This document shows positions 1 through 8,769 of a stretch of 64,000 nucleotides of DNA, one piece after another. This DNA comes from SVKR01 sp963605115. Lineage in GTDB: Bacteria > Bacillota > Clostridia > Oscillospirales > Oscillospiraceae. The position numbers and the translations under genes were made by a program. Positions within the stretch are counted from its first letter, which is position 1, and the number at the start of each line of letters is the position of its first letter. Location of the stretch: contig CAVCTM010000003.1 of NCBI GenBank assembly GCA_963605115.1, positions 1-64,000 of the forward strand, read 5' to 3'. The notes beneath the pieces were generated by a model. It worked only from the letters and a program-made list of their open reading frames with translations. It made no database searches and was not told the DNA's origin.

Positions 1-2
1 AC

Positions 3-1604
3 AACGTCGGCACCTGCTACCGCTGCCATAACGACGTCGAGCCGCTCATCTCCGCCCAGTGGTTCGTGAAGATGCAGCCGCTCGTGAAGGAAGCCATCCG
101 CACCGTCCGCGACGGCGAGGTGAAGTTCGTTCCCGAACGCTTCACCAAGACCTATATGAACTGGATGGAGAACTGCCACGACTGGTGCATCTCCCGCCAG
201 CTCTGGTGGGGCCACCAGATCCCGGCATGGTACTGCGCCGACTGCGGCCACATCACCGTCAGCCGCACGGACGCCTGCCAGTGTGAAAAGTGCGGCAGCC
301 GAAACATCACACGCGAGGAGGACGTGCTCGACACGTGGTTTTCCAGCGCGCTCTGGCCCTTCTCCACGCTCGGCTGGCCCGACAAGACCGAGGAACTGGA
401 CTACTGGTACCCCACGAGCGTGCTCGTGACGGGCTACGATATCATCTTCTTCTGGGTCGCGCGCATGATCTTCTCCGGCATGGAGCAGATGAAGCAGCAT
501 CCGTTCGACACCGTGTTCATCCACGGCATCGTGCGCGACAGCCTCGGCAGAAAGATGAGCAAGTCGCTCGGCAACGGCATCGACCCGCTTGAGATGGCGG
601 AAAAATACGGCGCGGATGCCCTGCGCTTCAACCTCATCACCGGCAACAGCCCCGGCAACGATATGCGCTTTTACACCGAAAAGTGCGAGGCGATGCGCAA
701 TTTCTGCAACAAGATCTGGAACGCGAGCCGCTTCGTCATGATGAACCTCACGGTGGAGGAAAACGTCCTGCCCGCCCGCCTTGAACTGGAGGACAAGTGG
801 ATCCTCAGCAAGCTGAACGACACCGTGAAGGCGGTCTGCGAGAACCTCGACAAATACGAGCTCGGCGTCGCCGCCGCGAAGATCTACGACTTCATCTGGG
901 ACGATTTCTGCGACTGGTATATCGAGCTCACGAAGCCGCGTCTTCAGGGCGAGGACGCGCAGGCGAAGCTCGGCGCGCAGCACGTGCTGCTCTATGTCCT
1001 GACGGACATTCTGAAGCTGCTGCACCCGTTCATGCCCTTCATCACGGAGGAGATCTGGCAGGCGCTGCCCCACGAGGGCGAGGCGCTCATCGCCGCGGAA
1101 TACCCGAAGCATCGCGCCGACCTCTGCTTTGCCGAGGACGAGGCGAACTTCGAGATGGTCATGGAGGCGATCCGCGCCGTCCGCGCCCGCCGCGCGGAGA
1201 TGAACGTGCCGCCCTCCCGCCGCAGCCACCTCATCATCGCGACGGACGCGCCCGCCGCGTTTGAAAGCGGCGCGGCGTATATCCGCAAGCTCGCTTACGC
1301 CGAGACCGTTCAGATTACGGACGCCGCCCCGGAGGATACCGCGGGTATGGTCTCCGTCGTCACCGGACGCGCCAGAATGTTCATGCCGATGGCGGACCTC
1401 GTCGATTTTGAAAAAGAGCGCGCCCGCATCGCGAAGGAGCTTGCGAACGCGGAAAAACAGCTCGCCGGACAGAACGCCAAGCTCGCGAACGAAAACTTCG
1501 TCGCCCGCGCCCCGGAAGCGGTCGTGAACGCCGAGCGCGAGAAAAAAGCCAAGCTCGAAGCGCTGATCGAAAACCTGAACGAGAGTCTGAAGAATCTGGG
1601 CTGA
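3..1604 (+). CDS. valS: Valine--tRNA ligase, C-terminal part (5' end outside window)
   Basis: Charges tRNA-Val with valine in the cytoplasm. The reading frame is open to the left edge, so this is the C-terminal ~533 residues of a protein that is normally ~880. Visible parts are the end of the editing/catalytic region with a CxxC...CxxC zinc knuckle (near 235-300), the class I KMSKS loop (GRKMSKSLGNG, near 550), the helical anticodon-binding domain and a C-terminal coiled coil rich in Glu, Lys and Ala that is typical of ValRS. The coiled coil and the WFSSALWPFSTLGWP segment separate it from IleRS and LeuRS. A strong terminator follows 15 bp after the stop, so the next genes are a separate transcription unit. 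Confidence 0.97.
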   Translation, partial: NVGTCYRCHNDVEPLISAQWFVKMQPLVKEAIRTVRDGEVKFVPERFTKTYMNWMENCHDWCISRQLWWGHQIPAWYCADCGHITVSRTDACQCEKCGSRNITREEDVLDTWFSSALWPFSTLGWPDKTEELDYWYPTSVLVTGYDIIFFWVARMIFSGMEQMKQHPFDTVFIHGIVRDSLGRKMSKSLGNGIDPLEMAEKYGADALRFNLITGNSPGNDMRFYTEKCEAMRNFCNKIWNASRFVMMNLTVEENVLPARLELEDKWILSKLNDTVKAVCENLDKYELGVAAAKIYDFIWDDFCDWYIELTKPRLQGEDAQAKLGAQHVLLYVLTDILKLLHPFMPFITEEIWQALPHEGEALIAAEYPKHRADLCFAEDEANFEMVMEAIRAVRARRAEMNVPPSRRSHLIIATDAPAAFESGAAYIRKLAYAETVQITDAAPEDTAGMVSVVTGRARMFMPMADLVDFEKERARIAKELANAEKQLAGQNAKLANENFVARAPEAVVNAEREKKAKLEALIENLNESLKNLG

Positions 1605-1619
1605 CAAACAAAATACCGA

Positions 1620-1655
1620 CCGCCGCTGCATTTTTTGCAGCGGCGGTTTTGTTTT
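1620..1655 (+). terminator. Rho-independent terminator after valS
   Basis: An 11-bp perfect GC-rich stem (1620-1630 with 1636-1646) and a 5-nt T loop are followed by TTTTGTTTT. It lies immediately downstream of valS. Nearly the same sequence is found at 23570-23605. Confidence 0.92.
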
Positions 1656-1663
1656 GACAAATT
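1620..1663 (+). repeat. Left copy of terminator-containing direct repeat flanking the sugar island
   Basis: CCGCCGCTGCA (1620-1630) and the 27-nt stretch 1637-1663 recur exactly and in the same orientation at 23570-23580 and 23587-23613. Only the loop differs. The repeat runs past the terminator into TTGACAAATT, so the shared part is longer than the hairpin needs. The two copies bracket genes 1797-23554. Confidence 0.8.
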
Positions 1664-1700
1664 ATCAAAAAACCGACATTCGGCTTTTGATATGTGGACG

Positions 1701-1726
1701 ATTTTGCAGTTTTAATCGTGCAAAAT
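1701..1726. promoter_or_regulatory. Dyad ATTTTGCA-N10-TGCAAAAT upstream of the two-component operon
   Basis: A perfect 8-bp inverted repeat (1701-1708 and 1719-1726) lies 70 bp before the histidine kinase start. It fits an operator for a dimeric regulator but is too AT-rich and short-armed for a terminator. A weak -35/-10 pair (TTGATA at 1687, TTTTAA at 1710, 17-bp spacer) overlaps it. Function is inferred from position only. Confidence 0.35.
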
Positions 1727-1796
1727 GCCCTCGGCGGCTTGAAAACCGGATGAAAATTTGGTAAGCTTGCAGAGAAATGCTGCCGAGGACGGAAAG

Positions 1797-3515
1797 ATGG
1801 AAAAAAAGAGCTTTTCAATAAAATACCGCGTTCTGGTCTGGGTGTTTGCCCTCCTGCTCCCGCTTGTGGCGCTCGTCGGCGTAAATGCGGTGCTTCAAGT
1901 GAGGAAAACCTATGACCAGCTCCGCACCAGCGAGGGGACGAGCCTGCGGCTGCTCGTCTCCCAGCTCGAAACGGAAACGCGCGAGGTGGAGGAATACCTC
2001 TACGACCTTGTGCTTCAAAACCGCGGCTTCCGCTCTATGGCAGGGGAAGAGAACGAAACGGAGCTTTATGCGCAGGCTTACGAGGTGCTGGAGGGCGCGG
2101 ACAACCTTTTCCGCACGAAGCGGGATCTCTCCTTTCTTATCCTTTACAGTGAAGCGGGCGAGTATTATGCATACCGCGACAACGACCTTTCCTATCTCCC
2201 GCTCGCCGACCGGACTCATCTCCGGGAAGCCGCGGAGCGGCGTTTCCTGCGCTTTTTTCTTCAGAAAAACGGGCGCCGGCGGAGCTGGTTCACCGTGCAG
2301 ATCGCAGAACGCTGGTTCCTCTGCCGTTCGGTCAGCTATCAGGGCATGTACTGCGCGGCGCTTTTTGATCTTCCGCCGGTCGCGGCGCGGCTGACGGAGC
2401 AGATGGGGGAGGACTGCTTCCTCGTTTTCCGGGACGGCGACGCAGTGCTGACGGAATTTCCGCTTGAGGACGCGGATTGGTCGGCGAGGTTGCTCCGCCT
2501 CGGCGGAAGAAAATATGCGGTGCTCGGCGAGTCGCTCTGCGGCATGGAGCTGACATATCTCTATCCTTATGATGGACTGAGCGGCGGCGCCGGCGCCTCG
2601 CTCGCGCTGGTGCTCGCAGTCACAGCGGCAGTGCTTCTTGCCATCGCTATATTTTATATCCAGCTCCGACGGGACTTTTTCCGTCCGCTGGATGACCTCG
2701 TGGAAACCATGCGCCGCATCCGCGACGGTGAAACGGACGCGCTGCCGGAGAGCGGGGAGACCTGCGACGAGTTCCGTGAGGTCGACCGCACCTTTGACCA
2801 GATGCTCAGCCAGATCCGGAATCTGAAGATCGAGCACTATGAGAAGGAGCTGCGCACCCAGCGCGCGGAAATGAGCTTTCTTCAGGCGCAGATCCGCCCG
2901 CACTTTTATCTGAACTGCCTCAAGGTGATCTATGCCCTTGCCCAGCAGGAGCGCTACGCGGAGATCAAGACCTGCATCCTGCTCGTCTCCCGCCACCTCC
3001 GCTATGCGCTCGGCGTCCGCAGCGACACGGTCACGCTGCACGAGGAGCTGGAAATGTGCGAGAACTACGTTCACCTTTGCGGTGTGATGAGCGATGTGGA
3101 GCCGCGCCTGACGGCGGAGGTCGACGAGGGACTTCAGCGCTTTGCCATCCCGCCGGTCAGCCTGCTCTCGCTCATGGAAAACAGCATCCGCATCAATCTT
3201 GCGCCGGACCGTGAGCTCATCATCCGCATTCGGGCGCGCTGCATCCGGACGGAGGAGAGCAGGGTCCTGTGCCTGAGCGTGCAGGATAATGGGAGCGGCT
3301 TTACCGAGGAGCAGCTTGCGTGGTTCAACGGGGAGGCGTGGCAGGAAAACGCTTCGACCCATGTCGGTCTGCAAAATGTTGCGCGGCGTTTCCGCATCCT
3401 GTACGGCGAGGAGTTTTCCATGGCGTTTTTCAACCGCGGCGGTGCGGTCATTGAGCTTTATCTGCCCATGCAACAGGGAGAGGAGGGAGAACATGCGGAC
3501 ATTGCTGATCGTTGA
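1797..3515 (+). CDS. YesM-type sensor histidine kinase
   Basis: Membrane sensor of a two-component system for extracellular sugar. 572 residues: TM1 near 15-32, an extracytoplasmic sensing region of ~230 residues, TM2 near 275-295, a HAMP linker (~300-350), a His_kinase dimerisation/phosphoacceptor segment with QIRPHFYLN (His ~369) and a C-terminal HATPase domain with MENSI (N box) and DNGSGF (G1 box). The IRPHFYLN phosphoacceptor motif is typical of the LytS/YesM class. The ATG at 1797 was chosen over the upstream in-frame ATG at 1758 because it follows GAGG/GGAAAG and begins a basic plus hydrophobic N terminus. Its 3' end overlaps the response regulator by 23 bp, so the two are translationally coupled. 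Confidence 0.9.
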   Translation: MEKKSFSIKYRVLVWVFALLLPLVALVGVNAVLQVRKTYDQLRTSEGTSLRLLVSQLETETREVEEYLYDLVLQNRGFRSMAGEENETELYAQAYEVLEGADNLFRTKRDLSFLILYSEAGEYYAYRDNDLSYLPLADRTHLREAAERRFLRFFLQKNGRRRSWFTVQIAERWFLCRSVSYQGMYCAALFDLPPVAARLTEQMGEDCFLVFRDGDAVLTEFPLEDADWSARLLRLGGRKYAVLGESLCGMELTYLYPYDGLSGGAGASLALVLAVTAAVLLAIAIFYIQLRRDFFRPLDDLVETMRRIRDGETDALPESGETCDEFREVDRTFDQMLSQIRNLKIEHYEKELRTQRAEMSFLQAQIRPHFYLNCLKVIYALAQQERYAEIKTCILLVSRHLRYALGVRSDTVTLHEELEMCENYVHLCGVMSDVEPRLTAEVDEGLQRFAIPPVSLLSLMENSIRINLAPDRELIIRIRARCIRTEESRVLCLSVQDNGSGFTEEQLAWFNGEAWQENASTHVGLQNVARRFRILYGEEFSMAFFNRGGAVIELYLPMQQGEEGEHADIADR

Positions 3516-4554
3516 CGACCAGAAGACCGTGGTAGACGGTCTGCTGCGCTCCGTCGACTGGAGCGCGGCGGGCATTGACCTCGCGCTCGGTGCAAACAGT
3601 GCTGCCGCGGCGCGCGCTGTCCTGTCGGAGCGGCGCGTCGATGTGCTGCTCTGCGATATCGAGATGCCGGTGGAAAACGGGCTGAGCCTCGTCACGTGGA
3701 TGCGCGCGCAGGGGATGGAGACGAAGTGTATTTTTCTGACAGCCCATGCGGAGTTTGCTTACGCCCAGAAGTCCGTGAGTCTCGGCGCCTTCGATTACGT
3801 TGTCCAGCCCGCGCCTTACACGGAGATCCGGGAGACGGTCGCCCGCGCGGTGGCATCCCTGCGGGGCGACGCACGCCGGCACATTCCGGAGGAGGCTCCG
3901 CAGCCGCCGCAGACGCAGCCTGCACCGGAGCCTTGGAGCCCGGAGCTGGGGCTGCTGGAGAGCGCGGAGCGCGAGCTGAAGGACCGCTGCGCCTCCGGCG
4001 AGGACCATGCCGCCTGCGCCGCGGCGATCTTCAGCCATCTTCTTACTGCGATCCGGGAGCGAAGCGGGGATCCCGACGCTTTCTGGCGGGAAACGCTTGT
4101 CGATTCGGAGAGCTATGACCTCTACCGCGAGGGCTCCCGTTCGATCGAGCACACGATGCGTCTCGTGCGCCTCTGCGAGCAGCGGCTCAGCGGCCGCGAG
4201 CCGCGGCAGGAGCGGGACGTCGTTGAGGAGGTCATCCGCTATATCGACGAAAATCTCGACCGCGAGCTCCACCGGCGGGATCTCGCCGATCTCGTGTATC
4301 TGAACCCGGATTATCTGAACCGGCTCTTCAAAAAGCAGACCGGGAAAACGCTGAAGGAATTTATTATCGAGCGCAAGATGGCGGAGGCAAAAAAGATCCT
4401 CCAGCTCACACGGCTCCCGGTCAGCCTCGTGGCGGCGAAAGTCGGTTACGACAATTTTTCCCACTTTTCCTATGCCTATAAAAAAGTGACGGGACAGAGC
4501 CCGCTCGAAAGCCGCAACGCCTATCAGCGCGGTGCGGCGGGAGGGGAGACATGA
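3493..4554 (+). CDS. YesN-type response regulator with AraC DNA-binding domain
   Basis: Partner of the upstream kinase, 353 residues. The receiver domain (~1-120) has acidic residues D8/D9 and phosphoacceptor D55 (LLCDIEMP). A Pro/Ala/Gln-rich linker (~130-150), a middle region and a C-terminal AraC/XylS double helix-turn-helix (~250-353; motif YDNFSHFSYAYKK) follow. Odd point: the receiver lysine normally found before the conserved Pro (LLKP) is Gln here (VVQPAP), which usually weakens phosphorylation-driven switching. The start is the ATG at 3493 after GGAGGGAGA. The protein probably activates the adjacent sugar transport and catabolism genes. The family is clear; the target is inferred. 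Confidence 0.9.
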   Translation: MRTLLIVDDQKTVVDGLLRSVDWSAAGIDLALGANSAAAARAVLSERRVDVLLCDIEMPVENGLSLVTWMRAQGMETKCIFLTAHAEFAYAQKSVSLGAFDYVVQPAPYTEIRETVARAVASLRGDARRHIPEEAPQPPQTQPAPEPWSPELGLLESAERELKDRCASGEDHAACAAAIFSHLLTAIRERSGDPDAFWRETLVDSESYDLYREGSRSIEHTMRLVRLCEQRLSGREPRQERDVVEEVIRYIDENLDRELHRRDLADLVYLNPDYLNRLFKKQTGKTLKEFIIERKMAEAKKILQLTRLPVSLVAAKVGYDNFSHFSYAYKKVTGQSPLESRNAYQRGAAGGET

Positions 4555-5966
4555 AAAGAAAGATCTGGCTGCCGCTTGCGCTTGCGGCGGTCTGCATTGC
4601 GGGTGCGGCGCTGCTCTTCGCGTTCCGTCCGGTTCCGGCAAGCAAGGAAACACCCGCACTGCCGACGGTCCGCATCCTGACGCTCGGCGAGTGCTCCGAT
4701 GCGGCGCTGGAGCGCGTTTCCGCGGCGCTCAGCGAGCGGACCGCCGCCGCGGTCGGCTGCCGCGTGGAGCTGTGCATGGTCCGCCCGGACGAATACGACG
4801 GTCGTATCAGCGATCTGCTGCTGGAAAACGAGTTCGCCGATATCTTCGTTTGCCGCGGCAGGTCGACGCTGAGCGAGCTGATGGACGGCAGCTATATCTA
4901 CCGGCTGGACCGCTATCTGGAGGACCGGCCCGCGCTGCTTGAGGCTGTGCCGGACGCGGCAGACTGGTCCGCAGTTCAAAAAAACGGCTATACCTATGCG
5001 ATCCCCTTTGCAAATGGCGGCACGGCGGCGTGGGGGTTCGTGATGCGCGCGGACGAGGCAGATGCGCTCGGCATCGACGCCGCGGGGATCCGGACGCTGG
5101 ACGCGCTTGAGAATGTGCTCCTGCGCGTTCGCGACGACAGACCGGAGCTGATCCCGGTCGTCTCCGATTACGGGAACATGCAGACCTTTGGTGACCACAG
5201 GCTTATCTGCGGAGGCGCAGGCTGTCTGGAAACGCCGGAGGGTGCCGCCGTTATCACGGAGTTGCCGGAGTTTGCCGCGCGCTGCGCCGTTTTCCGGCGC
5301 TGGCAGGAAGAAGGACTTATTATGCAGAACGCACCGTTCAACAAGGCGGGCTGCGCGGAGTGGCTTGGAAGCGGGCTGGCATTCGGCGCGTTCGTGCGGC
5401 TGGACGCGCTCACGCTGCGCTCGCTGGAATACGAGGCGGGAACTGCGCTGGTATGTGCGGAGCTGGCGGAGCCCTATTGGGCGGAAAACGGGGAGGAATT
5501 GTCCTTCGGGGTCTATGCTTATGCGGAGGACCCCGCGCTCTGCCTGCGCGTGCTGGAGCTTATTTATACCGATCCGGAAACGCGCAGAATGTGCGTTTAT
5601 GGGGAGGAGAAAGCGGACTATATCCTCGCGGCGGACGGCGCTGCCCTGCCGCTCACCGATGTGCAGGGCGGACGTTATGTCAGCTGGTGCTGGCCGCTGC
5701 GTGCCGAGCTCCCTGCGCCGATGCGCGCGGTGGAAACGGCTCTCGCCGGCGAAAACGTAAGGCGGAGCACCGTCTATTTTGACACCGCCGCTGTCCGGAG
5801 CGAGGCGTATCAATGCGGAGAAATCGCGGAAAAGTATTTTGAGGCGCTCTGCGCCGGGATGCTGGATCCGGAGGAGGGAATCGCCAGAATGGACACGGAG
5901 CTTCAAAGCGCCGGTGTCGCCGCCGTGCGCGAGGAGCTGGACCGCCAGATCGCCGGCGGCGGATAA
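4551..5966 (+). CDS. Membrane-anchored solute-binding-protein-like component of the two-component operon
   Basis: 471 residues with an N-terminal basic stretch and a single hydrophobic segment (~6-26). There is no clear lipobox, so it is probably a signal anchor or an unusual signal peptide. The rest has the look of an extracellular family 1 solute-binding protein: an N-terminal beta-alpha region (VRILTLGE, FADIFVCRG) and a central YAIPFANGGTAAWGFVM segment. The start ATG overlaps the regulator stop (ATGA). YesM/YesN pairs are often encoded with such proteins, which can present the ligand to the sensor. The permeases and ATPase of the importer downstream are of the ribose class and have their own binding protein, so a sensing rather than transport role is favoured. 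A large terminator follows. Confidence 0.65.
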   Translation: MKRKIWLPLALAAVCIAGAALLFAFRPVPASKETPALPTVRILTLGECSDAALERVSAALSERTAAAVGCRVELCMVRPDEYDGRISDLLLENEFADIFVCRGRSTLSELMDGSYIYRLDRYLEDRPALLEAVPDAADWSAVQKNGYTYAIPFANGGTAAWGFVMRADEADALGIDAAGIRTLDALENVLLRVRDDRPELIPVVSDYGNMQTFGDHRLICGGAGCLETPEGAAVITELPEFAARCAVFRRWQEEGLIMQNAPFNKAGCAEWLGSGLAFGAFVRLDALTLRSLEYEAGTALVCAELAEPYWAENGEELSFGVYAYAEDPALCLRVLELIYTDPETRRMCVYGEEKADYILAADGAALPLTDVQGGRYVSWCWPLRAELPAPMRAVETALAGENVRRSTVYFDTAAVRSEAYQCGEIAEKYFEALCAGMLDPEEGIARMDTELQSAGVAAVREELDRQIAGGG

Positions 5967-5990
5967 TGCGGTGCCGATCGCCGCTTGAAA

Positions 5991-6035
5991 CGGGACCGGG
6001 TGCAAAAAAACGCACCCGGTCCCGCTTTGATTTTT
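5991..6035 (+). terminator. Strong rho-independent terminator closing the two-component operon
   Basis: A 13-bp perfect stem (5991-6003 with 6012-6024) has an A-rich loop and is followed by a T-rich tract. It separates the sensor/regulator operon from the ABC transporter operon. Confidence 0.92.
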
Positions 6036-6151
6036 GTCGTGTTTGCACAAGGCAAAAGGTCTGGTTTTCCAAAAATCCGAAAGGGCCGACCGGCTTTTCG
6101 GAAAAAAGGACGGGCAAGTCGTCGCATTTTCGCAAAAAAGAGCGCGGTGAA

Positions 6152-6184
6152 TTGGTAGAGATACGAAAAGGAAAATTGTATAAT
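6152..6184 (+). promoter_or_regulatory. Candidate promoter region of the ABC transporter operon
   Basis: A perfect TATAAT at 6179-6184 lies 70 bp before the first transporter gene in a 220-bp gene-free stretch. No good -35 sits at 17 bp. TTGGTA at 6152 is 21 bp away, so the promoter may depend on an activator such as the adjacent AraC-type regulator. The rest of 6036-6150 is AT-rich, with a CCGACCGGCTTTT stretch resembling one upstream of the kinase gene (near 1677). Confidence 0.45.
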
Positions 6185-6254
6185 ATAGCCAGCTTGAATC
6201 AAAAAACAGGGGACTCGCTTGTGCAAAACGGGCGAGTGAGAGGAGGAATGCTAT

Positions 6255-7751
6255 ATGCCGGACGGTGTGCTGCTTCAGGTGCGGGATATGTTCAAGCGCT
6301 TCGGCGTCACCGTTGCACTCAACCACATCTCCTTTGACGTGCGCCGCGGAGAGATCCTTGGTCTGATCGGGGAGAACGGGAGCGGAAAGAGCACCGTTTC
6401 CTCCATCATTGCAGGGATCCAGGGCGCAACGAGCGGGAATATGATCTACGACGGCGCGCCGTGGGCGCCGCAGTCGATGCTCGACGCCGAACGCGCCGGG
6501 ATCACGATGATCGTACAGGAGGCGGGGACCATTCCGAGCATCACGGTCGCGGAGAATCTCCTTCTTGGTCACGAGGGGGCGTTTTTGACCGGTCCCTTCG
6601 TAAGTCATGCCAAGATGGTCCGCGCCGCGGACGCGCTGCTCGATTCCCTTGGGATCGAGGAGATCCGCGGGGATATGACAACGTGGAAGCTCGATATCCA
6701 GAGCCGAAAGCTCGTGGAGGTCGCCAAGGCCATGCACTGGAAGCCGCGGCTTTTCATCGTGGACGAGACGACGACGGCGCTGTCCCAGCGGGGACGCACG
6801 CTGCTCTACGACCTGATGAAGCGGCTCACTGCGGAGGGCAGTTCCGTGCTTTTCATCTCTCACGACCTTGACGAGTTGATGGAGCAGTGTGACCGCCTGA
6901 CCGTTCTGCGTGACGGCGTTATCGTCGGCACACTGGAAAAGGAGCGGTTTGAAAGCGGCACCATCAAGCAGATGATGGTCGGCCGCGAGCTGAAGGACAA
7001 CTATTACCGGACCGACGAGGACGGCTTCGGCGAGGAGGTCGTGCTCCGCGCCGACTGCATCACTACGATGCGGGACCTGCTCTGCGTTTCGCTGGAGCTC
7101 CACCGAGGCGAGATCCTCGGCATCGGCGGACTCAGCGACTGCGGCATGCATCGGCTGGGCAAGGCGCTGTTCGGCGCGGAGGAGGTCCTGGACGGCAAGG
7201 TCCGCGTCGGCGGCGCGCTCATCCGCAGCACGCGGACGGCGATCGCAAACCGCATGGGCTACCTCTCCAAAGACCGCGATACGGAGTCGCTCTGGCTCGC
7301 CGCGTCCATCCTCGACAACATCAAGAGCACCGGCTACCGCATAAACCGACTGTTCGGACCGTTCATCTCCTTCCGAAAGGAGAAGCGCTATACCGACAGG
7401 CAGATCCGCGATCTTTCCATCAAGTGTGCCTCGTGCTACCACGCGGTGGATACGCTCTCCGGCGGCAACAAGCAGAAGGTCGCCATGGGAAAGTGGCTCG
7501 CCGCGGACGCGGAGATCCTTATCCTCGACTGCCCGACCCGCGGCGTGGATGTCGGCGTGAAGGCGGCAATCTACAAGCTGATCTATGAGATGAAAAAGGC
7601 GGGGAAGAGCATTATCCTCATCAGCGAGGAGCTCCCGGAGCTCATCGGAATGAGCGACCGCATCCTCATTATGCGCGACGGCGGTATCGTTCACGAGACT
7701 CTGCGGAGCGAGCACCCGAACGAGAGTCAGCTTATCCAGTACATGCTTTGA
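6255..7751 (+). CDS. Sugar ABC transporter ATP-binding protein (RbsA/MglA type, two NBDs)
   Basis: 498-residue tandem ATPase powering a ribose/galactose-type importer. NBD1 (~1-245) has an intact Walker A (GENGSGKST) and Walker B (FIVDETTTAL), but the signature is degenerate (LDIQSRKLVEV instead of LSxGQ). NBD2 (~260-498) has a degenerate Walker A (GGLSDCGMHRLGK), an intact signature (LSGGNKQK) and a Walker B with Cys for the catalytic Glu (LDCPTRGVDVG). The composite site NBD1 Walker/NBD2 signature is therefore intact and the other is dead. The start has AGGAGG 8 nt upstream. It is the first gene of an operon with the permeases and binding protein. Confidence 0.95.
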   Translation: MPDGVLLQVRDMFKRFGVTVALNHISFDVRRGEILGLIGENGSGKSTVSSIIAGIQGATSGNMIYDGAPWAPQSMLDAERAGITMIVQEAGTIPSITVAENLLLGHEGAFLTGPFVSHAKMVRAADALLDSLGIEEIRGDMTTWKLDIQSRKLVEVAKAMHWKPRLFIVDETTTALSQRGRTLLYDLMKRLTAEGSSVLFISHDLDELMEQCDRLTVLRDGVIVGTLEKERFESGTIKQMMVGRELKDNYYRTDEDGFGEEVVLRADCITTMRDLLCVSLELHRGEILGIGGLSDCGMHRLGKALFGAEEVLDGKVRVGGALIRSTRTAIANRMGYLSKDRDTESLWLAASILDNIKSTGYRINRLFGPFISFRKEKRYTDRQIRDLSIKCASCYHAVDTLSGGNKQKVAMGKWLAADAEILILDCPTRGVDVGVKAAIYKLIYEMKKAGKSIILISEELPELIGMSDRILIMRDGGIVHETLRSEHPNESQLIQYML

Positions 7752-7766
7752 AAGGAGGCGGCGAGA

Positions 7767-8726
7767 ATGAAGCAGAAGATATCGCGGCTCGCGGAAAACC
7801 GCTGGCTGCAAACGATCCTTCCCATCCTTTGCCTCGCTGCGATCGTGGCGATCTTTGCCGCCGCGACAAAGGGGCGCTTTGTGACGAAGGTCAATCTGAA
7901 TATGATCCTGGATCAGGCGCTCATCGTCGGCGTCGTGGCGACCGGCGCAAGCTATATCTTCGCCACCGGCAACGTCAATATCGCGATGGGATCCTCTACG
8001 GCGCTCACCGCCGCGGTCTGCGCCCTCTGCTTTGAAAAGACCCAGTCCGCGCCGCTGATGTTCGCCGCAGCGATCGCGACGGGCGTCGCGATCATGGCGA
8101 TCTGTGCGCTGCTCTCCACACTGCTGCGCGTCTCGGTCATCCATGTGACGATCGTGATGATGGTCCTGCTCACCGCACTTCAGGAGGAGGTGCTCGACGG
8201 CAGCACGCTGAGCCTGCCCTACAGCCTGACGAGCGCGATGCACGCGCACCACGTGCCCTATATCATCTTCGGCGTTTTTGTACTCGTCACGGTGATCGCA
8301 TTCCATTTCACGAGTCTCGGCAGAAGCCTTCGCGCGGTCGGGTCCAACGGGAAATGCGCGCATCTGACCGGGATTTTCTGGGACAGATATGTTCTGATTG
8401 CCTTTCTCGTGGCGGGCGTCGGCGCGGGAGCCGGCGCGCTGCTGACTATGATCCGCTCCGGCTCCGTCGGCGTGACGACCTGCGCCACAATGAATATGGA
8501 TGTCATGCTCGCCATCGTGCTCGGCGGCATGCCGATCTCCGGCGGCAGCAAGTCGCGCGCTTATGCCGCGGTCATCGGCTCCCTGACCGTCACAGCGCTG
8601 AACAACGGTCTGCTCATGGTGGGTGTCGGCACCTCCATCGTGCAGGGCGTGCGCGGCGTGGTGTTCCTGCTTCTGGTTCTTGCGGGCAGCAAACGCAGCC
8701 AGCTGCTGCCTGCCCGTGAAGGATAA
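7767..8726 (+). CDS. Sugar ABC transporter permease 1 (BPD_transp_2 family)
   Basis: 319-residue polytopic membrane protein, about eight to ten hydrophobic segments, of the RbsC/MglC/YtfT family. Family features include GVVATGASYIFATGNVNIAMGS near 60-80 and the glycine-rich loop LGGMPISGGSKSR near 253-265. It forms the transmembrane path with the second permease at 10152. RBS AAAGGAGG lies just upstream and the ATPase stop is 15 bp before the start. Substrate is not visible from sequence; a pentose or small sugar is inferred from the downstream catabolic genes. Confidence 0.93.
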   Translation: MKQKISRLAENRWLQTILPILCLAAIVAIFAAATKGRFVTKVNLNMILDQALIVGVVATGASYIFATGNVNIAMGSSTALTAAVCALCFEKTQSAPLMFAAAIATGVAIMAICALLSTLLRVSVIHVTIVMMVLLTALQEEVLDGSTLSLPYSLTSAMHAHHVPYIIFGVFVLVTVIAFHFTSLGRSLRAVGSNGKCAHLTGIFWDRYVLIAFLVAGVGAGAGALLTMIRSGSVGVTTCATMNMDVMLAIVLGGMPISGGSKSRAYAAVIGSLTVTALNNGLLMVGVGTSIVQGVRGVVFLLLVLAGSKRSQLLPAREG

Positions 8727-8769
8727 AAAAACAGCAAAGAGAGAAACAAAAAACAGGAGGAAACAACGA

